From Nemophila menziesii (taxonomy: Eukaryota > Streptophyta > Magnoliopsida > Boraginales > Hydrophyllaceae), in assembly GCA_029959085.1 (NCBI GenBank), contig JARWIR010000016.1:24995499-25059498 (forward strand): 64,000 bases of DNA. The letters are read 5' to 3'. Positions 10,843 to 22,900 of this stretch are shown here, piece by piece. Every line of letters starts with the position of its first letter. The first letter of the stretch is position 1. Made by a program: the position numbers and the translations under genes. Below the pieces are notes generated by a model. The model was not told the origin of the DNA. It searched no databases and saw only the letters and a list, made by a program, of their open reading frames with translations.

Positions 10843-11781
10843 ATGAACTTAGATCATATAATTGTTGAATATTGGGTTGAAGAGGTCGAACAAGGTGAGA
10901 TTAAGAAGCCAAGAGTGGTTGATGAACCAAGAATTGAAGAGATAAGTAGAGTAAGACAACCACCCCTGCATTGTTATTATCCCGTAAAGGATCAACAAGA
11001 GAGGTGTATGGAGGCATTAAAACAAGTGAAAATTAATGTCCCTTTACTCGAAGTTATGAAAGGAAGGAAAAACTATGATCGATTCTTTATGGAGGCACTC
11101 TCCAATAAGGAAAGGCTCACAAGATCCAAGTATGTGGCACTCTATAAAGGGATATCAGCACAAGTTCAAAGAAGATTACCACCAAAGCTTAAAGATCCTG
11201 GAGATTTTAACCCATTAATCAAAATAGGTGGTGTATTTTATGAAAAAGCAATGTGTGATTTAGGGTCAAGTGTGAATATTATGCCCAAAAGTGTATTCAA
11301 GAAGATTGGTATTAGTGATGCGAAACCGACATCCGTAATCTTACAACTTGCGGATCAATCAACAGCAAAGCCGTGGGGAGTAATCGAGGACGTGCTTGTC
11401 CAAGTAGGTAACCTTGTTATACCCACGGACTTTATTATTCTTGACTATAAAGAAGATAAGAACGTCTCATTCATCCTTGGGCGTCCATTCCTAGCCACCA
11501 GCGACACCATAGTGAATGTGAATGAAGGAACCGTGACTCTTAGTATTGAAGACGATTCTGAAACATTCTATGTTTTGGGAAAGAAGAAGAAAAAGAAGTC
11601 ACAAGAACTATATCCAAATAGAGTTGTAACCAAGAAGCCAGAACATGTAAGACCGCAAGAAAACATGGGAAAAGAAACTGAGTTTGGGGTGGGAGACGAG
11701 GTAGCATGGAAACCTCCCTTTCCCAAACATAACAATTCTTGGAAAGGGCCATACGTCATCACGCAAATTATCACAGCATGA
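10843..11781 (+). pseudogene. Athila-type retropepsin fused in frame to an integrase C-terminal remnant
   Basis: This is a 312-residue open frame. Residues about 100-245 are an aspartic protease of the Athila type. The catalytic Asp is at about 139 in CDLGSSVNIMP, and the flap-proximal ILGRPFLAT is at about 211-219. The protease would cleave the Gag-Pol precursor. Instead of reverse transcriptase, the frame passes through a lysine-rich linker (about 246-270). It then enters GVGDEVAW...WKGPYVIT (about 282-307), which matches the post-core basic tail of Gypsy integrases. Everything between, about a thousand residues in a normal polyprotein, is missing, yet the frame stays open. The next codons after the stop continue the integrase tail with VEIKVIDGFK. 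Confidence 0.8.
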
Positions 11782-14700
11782 ATGGTCGAAATAAAAGTTA
11801 TTGATGGTTTCAAGCTCAGGTTGGTAAGTGTTAATCACGTCACTCACTGCTGGGGAGGCTATAAAAATAAATAACCGAGGTAACTCGTCTAACTTTGAAA
11901 GACGTTAAACAAAAGTGCCCTTTGGGAGACATCCCATAGTATTTTATGTTGTAATATTTTAGTTTAGATTAGTTGTTTTTAGTTGATATTGCATTATTGA
12001 GGAAGGTATTAGTGTTTTTGATGTTCAGGTATTAAAAAAATTGAGTTAGGGAAGAAAAAGAAATTTTTGGGTATATTCTGACCTGCTCGCCAGTATACCA
12101 CCCGTACCGCCGGTATGCCGGTGAGCCAAAAACCAGTTCCCACGGGTTCACGCGTCGGGTTCTTTGCCGAGAGATGGATTTTCAAAAATTGCCGCACCGG
12201 TATGCAGGTGAGCCAAAAAGGGGTGCTCACGGGTTCGCGAATCAGGTTTATTGCCCAAGCGAGTTTTTTCGAAGAGCAGCACCGGTATGACGGCCATACT
12301 GGCGGTATGCCAGCCCGCACCGCTGGAAAGAAAAAAGATTTTTTTTCTTTTAGGTTATAAAGAAGAGGAGGTGAGCTCTAGTCCGAATTTTCCAATCCTT
12401 AAGCCTCTCTTTCTTCTCCAAACCTTTCCCAACTCCATTAAAGCTTCAACAAACCTTAACCTAACATTAAAGCACTACCAAATCACCATGAATTCATATC
12501 CAAATCCTTCCCTACATCGTTACGAAGAAGATTCAACCATCCAAATCATATCAAAACACCTAGAATCCATGAATCAATAGCCTAAATTTTCAAAATTCAT
12601 CCAACAATTTCTTAGATCCATACCAATCAAGGAAGAATTCATCTTACCCACATAGAAAATTATCATCCTAACACCTTGTCTAACCCAAATAAAGCTTGTT
12701 CCACCTATGATCAAGAGTTACAAATTTCAAGAGTGTTTAAAGCTTTGAGTTGGGGGTCAAAAGAGATAATGAAAAGAACAGGGATATTATCAAGTGGTAA
12801 GGGAGATGAATTATCAAAGCAAGGTAATGGGTAAGATCAAGAATATATCAATTGAGATGGGTACTAGTTCGGGAACAAACAAGAAGGACAATTCGTGTCA
12901 AGCAATTAGAGAGGAACCGATTTTTGGTGGATTCAAATCCTAATAAGTAAGCAATTGTAATTAGAGAGCAGAAGATGCCAATACCTCTTCTAATCAAATA
13001 TTCCTATATCAGAGATGAACAAAGCTTCTGGGACGCTAGTAGTTGTTGCCAAAACATATTCCTGGATAAACACCTTCACATAAGAGAGTATTCGAGAGCA
13101 AAGTTGGAAGAAGATAAGAAAGAGATTTCTAGAGTGTAATTGATTGGGATGGAGCATAAGAGGATGTAAGGGAAAGAGAAACCGGTGATACATGAAAATT
13201 ACATAACTGGAAAGCACTGCACCATATTCCGGGTATTGATCATGCGCGGCAATAGCCTCAAAGAGTATGTTTTCTTTCTTCCTTACCATTTCTTTATGTG
13301 CAATATCGGTAAAATTTTATTTTTTTTATTATTTTATTATTGAGTCTTTTCGAGTCGTGGGGATACGACTCATTTTTGAGTTTGCGGTGTGAGGATTCGT
13401 TGTCCCTCATCTCCCTTTTCTATGTGTTTTATTGTTTTTTAGGTAAAATTAAAAAATTTGAAGGAGTAGACGTAGAGTGTGTTTAATAGCTTGAAAGCAT
13501 AAGCTTAGTAAGTTGATGATAGAAAGTAGTATGTTTATGAGCGGCTTTATTTTGTATGCTTTGAAGTATTTGCAGGAAAACACACATTAATAGTAAAGAA
13601 AAGATCAGTTAGCAATGCGATAGAAAGTATGTTCGATCTCAGGGAGCCATGAGTGGTGTAGGCCGTGAGATCCAAGCTAGTTGATAAACCCATTTGATGA
13701 ACGTGCTAAAGGTAAGAGAATGAAGAAATTGCATAGTTTCGAAAGTGATTAAGGCGGTTCTTTCATAAGCCCCTTGTTGCCTTTTAAACTTGTTGTCCAT
13801 TTATTATTTTATATCCTCTCAGCCCCTTCTAGCCTTTCTAAATCCTTTTTATTTAACCACATGATAAGCCATATCCCTTTAGATTATAGGACTTTTCCAT
13901 ATGACCCACACTCGAATCGCGATGCATAGACAGTTGTTTTAGAGCTTGAGTTTGGGGTGGTGGGTGCACCATTATGGGAATTATTATTGGGCTGTGATTT
14001 TTGAGCTTATTAATTGTGCTATGTTCTAGATATTGATGATGATTCACAGTATTATATTGTAACCCTTTTTCGGGGTAAGAGTAAATGAAAAAAATATGAA
14101 AGCATGAAAAGAAAAGAAAAAAATTGAAAAAATAACGTGATATCTCAACATCAAAAAGAGAGTCATAGCTAAAAAAAATTGATATGAAAAGAATATATAT
14201 TTGGACCAGCAAAGTAGAATTTTTATGTGAACATCTTTATGCTTTAATTGGGTTATTGTAGATGCTACCTTGTGCATCAAGAAAATCATTGGGTTGAGTG
14301 AGAAACGTTTTATGGGAGTAACTCAAGCTCTAGGGCGATTCGTTGATAGCTAGTGAGGAAAGATCCAAAAGATCACTCTAAATTATCCAAATATACTTAT
14401 CATACCGTCCCTAAGCCAAGATTACAACCTTAAAGACCTTTTGATTCTTTGCTATGTAATCTAGAAGTGATTGAGCCAATAGAGAGTAGTTAAGTGAATC
14501 TTTAGATACTAGTGAAGGTCGATGAACAATCTATAGCCTCCTTGGTGAACTGAGTAAAGATGCTCTCCTTCTTACATTGCGAAGCTAATCTAATCTTTAA
14601 TTCAAGTCGTGTTGATGGTAGATATGAAAAGTGTGCATGTATGTGGTTTGTGAACATTATTACATGAAATTTTCTGAGTAGTTGCTTTGAGTCGATTCTA

Positions 14701-14800
14701 TATATTCAGCTATCATCTTCCCCTATGTGCTTAATTGACCTAGGTGTGTATTTAGAGACTTCCCTTTGTTTTTATCTCTATTGTATCGGGAAGATACAAC
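11782..14800 (+). other. Athila-type 3' non-coding region
   Basis: No convincing gene lies between the integrase tail and the polypurine tract. The region contains GC-rich palindrome-like boxes at 12085-12320. It also has a CT/AAC-rich stretch at 12380-12560, repeated in diverged form at 34680-34800. Three polypurine-like strings (tttgagttgggggt) occur near 12744, 13946 (variant) and 14801. Several open frames of 80-120 codons are unsupported by any recognisable motif. Athila elements often carry an env-like frame here; I find no recognisable one. Confidence 0.6.
12085..12320. repeat. GC-rich near-palindromic boxes (CCGGTATGCCGG class)
   Basis: Repeated boxes read ccagtatacc, ccggtatgccggtgagcc, accggtatgcaggtgagcc, accggtatgacgg and ctggcggtatgcc. 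The segment ggtgagccaaaa occurs twice in the same phase relative to its box, about 90 bases apart, so part of this is an imperfect direct repeat. Confidence 0.65.
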
Positions 14801-14816
14801 TTTGAGTTGGGGGTCT

Positions 14817-17800
14817 TGATGTCTCCTCATTTGATGATTTAATATTAGTTGGAGACATCATTTTTAGTGTTTTAGGAAGTCTAGTAGTCGATTTTCCCAT
14901 GAATTATTATACCTTTCTATTTCTTGTCGTGATTAAATGATTTATTATTTTTAGAGCATATTGTGTTTAATTTATTTATCTAGTTTGAAGCTTTAAAGAT
15001 ATATATGGAGATTAATTAGATGACAAGTCAATTCTAAGAGATAAAGGAAAGAAAATATACATGGAAATTGGAGAAAAGAAAGGAAAAGCTAAGATATGGA
15101 AAGATAAAGTTGCCAAATAAATCTGAATTCCAGAACCCACGACCATAGAAGTGATCATAACTCAAGATTGGCTAGGAATTTAGAAGAATGGGCTGACGCA
15201 AAGTTATAGAGCTTTCCAAAACGATCAGTTTCGACATATGGATAGCGTCAAACGGATAACTATTGAAGGAGTTACGGCCAAAACAAAACAGCGACAGATT
15301 ATTACCTTTTCTATATTTTAGGGTTATAAATTTGAGTTGGGCTTGGAGTCCAAGTTACTTGTCTTCCACTCCAATAAAACGAATTAGGTCTTCCTAAACA
15401 CCTATAAATACACCCTTAAACCATTGTAAACATGTCCTTGCTCAGTGCCAAGTATAGGTTTAGTCCTTGCTTGTATTTTCTTAGTTTTAAATAATAGCTT
15501 TGTCCTTATATTTATTATTCATCCTTAGTATCAAGCTATTCATCAAAGAAGCAAGCTGGCATGTAGAGGAAGACAAGAATCAAGAAGTTGGAGAGTGACA
15601 AATTCCTCTTCTACATCTCTCATTCTCTATATTTAGGGTAATTAGCTATAGATTTGTGGTTTCACCATATTTCTAAGCTTTTATTCTGTAAGTTTTACTT
15701 TTAATTGTTGGGTTATTTTTTTGTCTACATTCATTAATACTATTTGTTATTATAATTTATTTGAGCTTGGCGTATATTGTTATTATGCGTTTTGACTTAT
15801 TGTTACAGCCCTAGATTTGGCCAATCTTAGGACTATTCTTAGTTATTGACAACACCACATAATCATCTAGTAGTGACCCTACCTAGATAGCCATAAAGGT
15901 TTGATTTAAGCACCGATCATTACTCAAGGTTTCTTTACCCAAGATCCTGGTAGTGGAGAGGTTGCTCCTAAGTCCACCCTGATGCGGGTTAGGTAGAATT
16001 TAGAATCCCGGTTAATATAAAATGCTCAGTTCACCTTAAGGTTATGATGTCTCCTCATTTGTGATAATATAATATGCTTCAGAGACATCATTTTAGGCTT
16101 ATTTATTAGTTTATAGGTCGATCTTAGCTTAATTTAGTGCACTTTCCTATTTTGAGTCTTGATTTGTAGAATTATTATTTTTAGAGCATATTGGGTTTAA
16201 TTGTTTATTTAGTGTGAAGCTTTAAAGATAATTATGGAGATTAATTAGAGTCCAAGTCAAAGACTACAACTTATGGAAAGAGATATGCATGGAAATTGGA
16301 GATAGAAGGAAACTGAGTTCAAATAGGAAAAGAAAAGCTGCCTAAATCTAGGATTCTGCAGTACACGTCCAAAGATTGGTGTTTTTACCTAAGAAATAGG
16401 CCGAATTTGGTAATTTCCTTTTTAAGGGCCTAGATAATTCTGTTGCGGTTCTTTTGGTATCTTGTGGAGCAAAATCCGACCAATAACGAAGAAGATACAC
16501 TCAAAACAACGCAGCAGTGTTTTCCTTACGAATTTGAGTTGGGCCAGGAGTCCATTACTTAAGTTTATCTCCAAGAAACGAATTAGGTCAACCTCTACAC
16601 TATAAATACAGCCTCTTAACACTCTTAAATCATCCTTGGCCAGACCCTAAGGCCAAGAGGAAGCTACAACACAAGAGAAGAAGTCTGGAAGGAGCTGTGC
16701 AACAACTATGTCCCCTTCAACCTTTTATTTTGTAATTCTTTTCTCTTCTCTTCTTAGTATGAATTAATTCCTTTTAGTTTGAGTGTTTAGCATATATGTA
16801 TGAACCCTAGTTTTGATTGACATCTATCTAATTTGGGAACTTAATGTTTTAAATTGAATTATAGTTTTTATTCTCTGTTTATGTGTTTGAATTTATATTC
16901 TGTGTTCTTGTGGAACCGCGGCCATATAGAATTACCATATAGTAATTAGGTCACCATTGACAACGGTGTTTAATTGCATGTTTAGCACATAACGTCTAGT
17001 CTTAGGTCTGATCTGACAACCCAACCTAGCTAGATAATCACTATGGTTGAGTCTTGTGACTCTTTACCAATTACAGGAAAAGTTTGCTTAGGAAGCCTTA
17101 TTGACACAGGTAAATCCTATTTTAAACTACCGATAGCATATTGGGACCGATTAGGGAAATACTACATAATTTACCCTTACATGTTTAGAACGGCAAAACT
17201 AGTGGGGATTGCATGCTAATAACTCAAGCTAGACTTTCATACCATCTTCTTTTCTGTTCTTTTATTTGTTTTCTGTCTTTAGTTTATTAGTTTAGTTTAT
17301 TTATTATAAAACCAAATAAATATTTGTCTATCTCTTCTTTCTACTTGCGTATTATCTTTCTATCTTTTATATCTGCACTTGATAATTTGCATAAGTTCTC
17401 TCTAACTTTCGTCAGTCCCTGAGGAACGAATCTTCTTATCATTAAAACTTGCATACGTCCTGTAATACTTGCAGTACAGTGTTAGTTTAGGGTGTGTATT
17501 TGCACTTATTTATATCATTAATTTATCACACCTTAAGCCACACCAAGTTAGAATAACAACTTAGTAATAGACTCATATTAGTGACCCTAATTTATCTGAC
17601 TTACATTCATATTTATTTATCTGTATTCTTATTTATTATTTATTCATATCAGATAATTATTCATATTATTCTCCTTTTATATAAACATCTAAATTCATCT
17701 ACGCTTATTTAATACAAGTATATCTAACGGGTTAAATCCCTGCGAACGAACTTGACTTATCATTAAAACTTGCAAACGATCTGTAATACTTGCAGTGAGT

Positions 17801-17880
17801 TTCTCGTAGTAGACAAGGTTGTGTGTCCTTTATTATTATCTTTATTTATCTATTATTTTATCACACCTTTGCCCCCATCA
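14817..17880 (+). mobile_element. 3' LTR of the Athila-type element (copy 2), split by copy 3
   Basis: The LTR begins TGATGTCTCC immediately after a polypurine tract and ends cccccatca at 17880. It is in two pieces, 14817-16044 and about 17546-17880, together about 1.56 kb, matching copy 1. A TATA box lies at 15403-15410. The split is caused by a younger solo LTR of the same family. No target duplication could be tested because the 5' LTR is missing. Confidence 0.85.
16045..17545 (+). mobile_element. Solo LTR, Athila-type family (copy 3), nested in copy 2
   Basis: The block starts TGATGTCTCC and ends CACACCA. It is flanked by ggtta (16040-16044) and agtta (17546-17550), a 5-bp duplication with one mismatch. 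A TATA box, tataaata, lies at 16601-16608. Sequence on either side rejoins as continuous copy-2 LTR (ttcacctt ... agaataac), proving the nesting. Confidence 0.87.
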
Positions 17881-18203
17881 AAATATTACAAATTAGTCAT
17901 AGTTAAATATAAACCTAAAATATATTTTCATTGAATTATTCCCGCTCTCATATCCGAACAGATTTTCAATATTTTCAATTCATCGGCAAATAAGTCATTG
18001 ATACCTAAATAAAAGTCCATAAAAATTAGCATGGTCATCAGGACTATTATAATGGCGTGATTAGTTTTATTTGCCTTTTTCTTACTTTTATTGTTGCTCG
18101 ATAGAGATCAACCAGATATTTTGATGTACGTCAGGTATGCACTCAATGTCTAAGTCCAGTAGACTGATAATGTTTAGTGTTATTGTTTTGTGACGGTTTT
18201 TTT
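17881..18203. other. Spacer, no gene seen
   Basis: Non-coding AT-rich sequence between the Athila-type LTR and a MITE. It is not recognisable as the missing 5' half of the Copia element at 5.8-8.6 kb. Confidence 0.4.
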
Positions 18204-18393
18204 AGTAATGTTATATATCACCCCTTCACCTCTTCACCCCTTATGTGGCGCCTATGTGGTATTAAATAAAAGAGAGAGAGAAAAAAGTCATTTAAGAAAG
18301 AGAAATATCATAATTGGTTTTTAAAATCTTCACATATGCTCCACATAAGGGGTTAAGAGGTGAAGGGGTGAAGGAGTGATATCTAGCATTACT
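18204..18393. mobile_element. MITE with about 45-bp terminal inverted repeats
   Basis: The left end, agtaatgttatatatcacc onward, and the reverse complement of the right end, agtaatgctagatatcact onward, match over roughly 45 bases with few mismatches. The repeated core is CACCCCTTCACC...CCCCTTATGTGG. The 190-bp element has no coding sequence. The target duplication is ambiguous because both flanks are T-rich, so I do not assign a superfamily. Confidence 0.82.
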
Positions 18394-19090
18394 CTTTTTC
18401 TTTTTAGTGTCTTTACCATTATTTTTCCACTTCTAGTGATGATGGTTTTTTTTCTTAGTAGTATTCTTACTACAATGAGAGTGCGGGTTTATCTTTCCAC
18501 GACCTTAGCCTCTCTAGGATTTCAGGTCATCAGAATTTCAATTCTAGACATATGAAAGATATTGCAATTCAGGAAATATAATTTCATTCACTTTTAGGAA
18601 TGATTATTCAAAATCGTTCATTCACTTCATGAAATATAACTCCATCCACTTTGAGGAATGATAATTAAGTAGTGGGGCGTAAATAATGTTTTTATATTAA
18701 TAATTTATTATAAAAACGTAATATCAACTCGTAGTATTTTGTATAATATCTTTTAGCAATATTGCTACTTCGGGAACGTGTTCGATATAAAAATGTGTTT
18801 ATAATATTATTACTTCAATAATATATTCATGACATGAAATGTTGGGGTAGGAATTCTCATATTCATCTAGATTACCTACCCCATATAAATAATAATCAAA
18901 ATATTATTTAATACATTATCCATTTTTACTTATTATAATTTACCGTATATAAAATAATAGTAACTTTTCTTTTTCAAGTAGGAAGTAACTTTTGCCATAC
19001 ACATGATCTATATTTGACAATTTAATGTTACAGTTGAAAAATAGGTCATTAGGGATTTTTTTCTTTATCTCGAAAACATCAGGTTTTTCG
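18394..19090. other. AT-rich spacer, possible eroded Copia LTR
   Basis: No gene. The stretch runs into sequence related to the Copia LTR at 5.6-5.8 kb, but detectable similarity starts only near 19095. A short repeated phrase (aggaaatataa/tttcattcacttt and variants) occurs at about 18570 and 18630. Confidence 0.35.
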
Positions 19091-19094
19091 TCCC

Positions 19095-19286
19095 AAAAAT
19101 GTTATGAATATCGAACTATATATAAAAAATGTAAGTAATTGCACAACTATTAGTTTAAACTGATGCGAAGATCAAGTAGCTGCACAGTTTTATCATAAGC
19201 GACTACAAGTCATTTATACATGTTGCTACTTTGTCAGGTATGTTGTTAGTGTATATCCACTTAATACAAAATAATATTTTATAACA
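19095..19286 (-). mobile_element. Copia LTR fragment related to the 5.6-kb LTR
   Basis: About 190 bases align with 5610-5802, including tttaaactg.tgcgaag.tcaag.agctgc, gttgctactt and the shared terminus ataaca. It is in the same orientation as the 5.6-kb LTR. It is either a diverged solo LTR or a relic of the 5' LTR of the same element; neither can be proved here. Confidence 0.65.
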
Positions 19287-19995
19287 TTATTATCCTTTTA
19301 ATTAGATTTTGTATGTATTATTTTGATTTATACAAAAATATATACAGTAATTGAAAAAAATAGATATTGTAATTTTTTTAATAAAATAAATTCCAAGTGA
19401 ATAGTAAATTTGCAAAACTTCAAATTTACTATAGCAATATGGAGGAATATCTTTTTTGCCGGTGAGGATACAATATGACTGGATTACTTATATTCTTTTT
19501 TTTCATGAAGTGAGTTTTCTGCATAATATGCAGATGCATCTTTATTTTAAGAGCCGCTGGAGATGCTCTAAAAGCGTCACATTTAATACAACTTTGGTAT
19601 ACAAACACAAGAGTGTCATTCTCGTCTAGTGGTTGGTCCATCCCTACCTTAGAATGCTACGCGGAACATGGGAATTATGTAAAGAGTCGTAAACAATTAT
19701 TCATGATTGTAAAATAAAAACATAAACAACTATTAATGCTTTCGTTTATGACAGTGAAATTCTCTTTCAAATTTTTTGTTAAGGTGTTAAATAATTCTCT
19801 TTCAATAGTTGCTGCTCCAAATGTAGTGACTAAAAATAGAGAACAAAGATGATGGGCTGGCAAATGTTGAAGATAATAGTGGAGCACTTATGCTCCAAAT
19901 GTGGAGCTAAATAGTAAAGGTAATAGAGAAGCAGTTATTAATTTATCAGCGCAAATCAGCAGCTCATAGCTGTTACTCCTATTAAGCAGATAAAT
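19287..19995. other. Spacer preceding a LINE, no gene seen
   Basis: AT-rich sequence. Phrases such as gccgctggagatgctct near 19553 resemble ends of small plant DNA elements, but no partner end was found. Short open frames here have no recognisable motifs. Confidence 0.35.
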
Positions 19996-19999
19996 TTAG

Positions 20000-22900
20000 G
20001 CTTAAATTTATCACCAGAAAAGGAAAACTGCTGTGATATTTCGGCAATTCAAGTGGGTCCGGGCAGCTGCAATTGTGGTCTTCTCCAATAAAACAGTTGG
20101 AGCAAGTACATCTAAAAATCGAGAGCTAGTGGTCTTTGAAGAGTGTGGTAATGGGCCGAGTGATCCGATTATGTGTTTAGGGGACGGTCTGGAGAGCGTT
20201 GGATTATTTAAGGGGGTTGAGAAAGTAAAGGAGGTTCGTTCGAGATGGTAATTAGTAAAAAAAAACAAGAAACGTGAGGCGAGTTATAAAAAACTTACTC
20301 TTGCTAGAAGAGTATATGCTTGTCAAAAGAGTCAATATTGGAGAGTCAAAGGCGCAAAGATAAGGAGCACAAATATGGAGAAACCTTCCGTTAGTTCATA
20401 CTGATTATTACAACTTGGAATATGAAGGGTGTCGACTCTACCCATAAGAGATGAGGTGTTGTTAATTTAATTAAAATATAGATGTTTTGGGTATTTTGAA
20501 AACTACGAATAATGTTAAGCGTGTGGAGAATTCCATGAATACAATGCTTAGAGGGTGGAATTTTGTAAATAATTTTGATCTTATCGAGTATGGACGAATT
20601 CTTGTGATTTGGGACTCGGATAAAGTCGAGTTGGAGGTTCCCGCTAAAACACCTCAAGCTATCCATTGTAAAATATTGTGCAAGGTATCATCTTTAAACC
20701 TTTACACTTCTTTTATTTTTGGATTAAACGATAAAGTTTTAAGAAGAGATTTATGGAATAACCTTATTGACTAGTCTTCTACATTCAATAACGCATGGCT
20801 TATCTTGGGAGAGTTCAATAATATTCTATCTTCATATGAAAGGTTAATGGGACAACATGTTACCTTGGGAGATTATGTAGAGTTTGCGGATTGTTGTAAT
20901 TGTCTTGGGTTTGAAGATGTGCAATATTTCGGCCAATTTTTTACTTGGAAATATAATCATATCTTAAGTAAAATCGATTATGTGTTGGGTAATCAAAGAC
21001 TTGATGCTTCAAATCACTACGTTCATGCCGAATTTCTACCAGAATCAAGTGTTTCCTATCATTCGCCTTGCATTGTCACGTTATTTCTGCAACGTGTTTA
21101 AAACATCACCCCTTTCCGATTCTTTAACATGTGGGTGGAACATGAAGACTAAAACTCAACAATGCAAAATGGTTAGAATAAGAATCCTATTTCAGGCACA
21201 AAACAATTTATCTTACGCAAAAAATTATGTGCCTTGATATTCGATTTGCGAAAGCTTAATAAGGAACATTTTTCACATATTTCTTAAATAGCTAAAAAGG
21301 CGAACGAAGAACTAGAAATGGCCGAGGTTAGTTTTCAACAAAGCTTGACCATTGATAGTACTTTTGATGAGCTAGTTGAGATGCGTAAAAAGGAAAGGAT
21401 TTTAGAGAAAGCTGAGATTAGCTTTCTACAACCAAAAACAAAACTTGGGTATTCTCTCAAGAGTGACATGTTTACTAAACTCTTTCGTGGATTTATGAGG
21501 TGTAAACAAAGACGTCGGTTTATTATGATTATCTTACGGTCAAATGAGGAGATTACTAATTCATGTGAACATGTGTATGAAGCGTTTGTATATCGATTTA
21601 AGGCTTCTTAGGTACTAAAGATGCTAAATATAATCTTGGTAATAGTGTGTTTAATTGGGGTAATATTCTTAAGCATGATCAAGACATGAAAATGTCTAGA
21701 GAACTCTCTGATATTGATATAAAATAGGCTCTCTTTTGCATTCAAACGACAAAGCACTCGGGCCCGATGGATATTCTTCACTTTTTTTCAATAGGTCATG
21801 GAATCTAATTGGTGATGAAGTCATTCAAGCAATACGAGAATTTTTTCACTACCGGTTTTCTTCTTAAGCAATTAAGTACTACTACTATTGATTTGAGTCG
21901 GAAAAAGGATAATCTGATTAGTGTTGACGATTATCTTCTTATCATGTGCTGCAATGTGATATATAAGGCTATTACTATGATCATTTTAAGTCGTATTAAG
22001 CCGGTGCTTGACCAACTTGAGGATAAAGCACAAAACGCCTTTGTGTCCGCGAGATCGATGACTGAAGATATACACTTTATGCAAGAGTTGTTGAGCGGAT
22101 ATAATAATAATAGTAGTTTCTCGAGGTGTAACATTAAAATTGACTTGAGTAAAGCATTCGATTCTATATCTTGGGATTTTCTCCATGAGGTACTTAAAGG
22201 GTTAAACTTTCAAAAGAAAGTTATCGATTGGGTTATGATTTGCGTTACTACTCCTTATTATTCGGTGGCTATCAATGGAGAAGTTCATGGATTCTTCGAA
22301 GGGAAAAAAAGGCTAAGGCAAGGTGATCTTATCTCTCTTTATCTATTTATTCTATGTCTTGCATATTTCTCTAGGCTCTTAAAGAAAAAACAGAGCATGA
22401 CTTTCATTATCATCCGAAGTGTGAAAAGAGAAAATAAATCATCTAGCTTTTGTCAATGACTTAATGCTTCTTGCTAAAGGTGATAAAGCGTCCGTTAAAA
22501 TTCTCATGGATAGTCTAAAAGAGTTTAATGATTGTTTGGGTCTTCATTTAAATAATACCAAGTCAAATATTTATTATGTAGGTGTAAATAATGTTGAGCT
22601 TGCTAATATTTTGACTACTACCCAATTGGATAAAGGTTTGAGATACCTTTTCGAGATTTAGGTGTACCACTTGGCTCTTACGTGTTACTTTCAAGAGATT
22701 ACAAACCTCTCTTAGATAAATTGGAGGGGTATGTAAGATCTTGGAATGCCTCTTCTTTTTCTTTTGCGGGTAGATTGGAACTTATTAGATCGGTTCTATA
22801 AGGGGTGATTTGATTTTAATTAACTATTTTCCCCATTCCGATATGTGTTCAAGATCGTATTATTACTATTTGTCGAAACCTTATTGGGATAAAAAGCCGC

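Larger units (their letters stand above)
8626..14816 (+). mobile_element. Internally deleted Athila-type Gypsy element, internal region
   Basis: This is the internal domain of an LTR retrotransposon: gag (8629-9303), protease (10843-11781) and a long 3' non-coding tract (about 11860-14800). It ends in a polypurine tract, tttgagttgggggtc, at 14801-14815, directly followed by the 3' LTR at 14817. Reverse transcriptase, RNase H and the integrase core are absent. The 5' LTR and primer-binding site are also absent; the left edge at about 8626 abuts Copia sequence. A foreign solo LTR interrupts it at 9385-10760. The Athila assignment rests on the protease sequence and LTR length; the Tat lineage is the main alternative. 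Confidence 0.82.

Noticed and set aside
12115..12580. An env-like gene in the Athila 3' region
   Set aside because: The open frames here are short, span the palindromic boxes, and show no signal peptide plus transmembrane arrangement.
12990..14289. Minus-strand frames of 80-119 codons at 12990-13289 and 13853-14289
   Set aside because: They are antisense to the Athila-type element, AT-rich, and have no recognisable domain.
17881..19286. The missing 5' half of the Copia at 5.8-8.6 kb, with 19.1-19.3 kb as its 5' LTR
   Set aside because: LTR similarity exists, but no gag or protease coding sequence is recognisable between 17881 and 19090, so the link is not supported.
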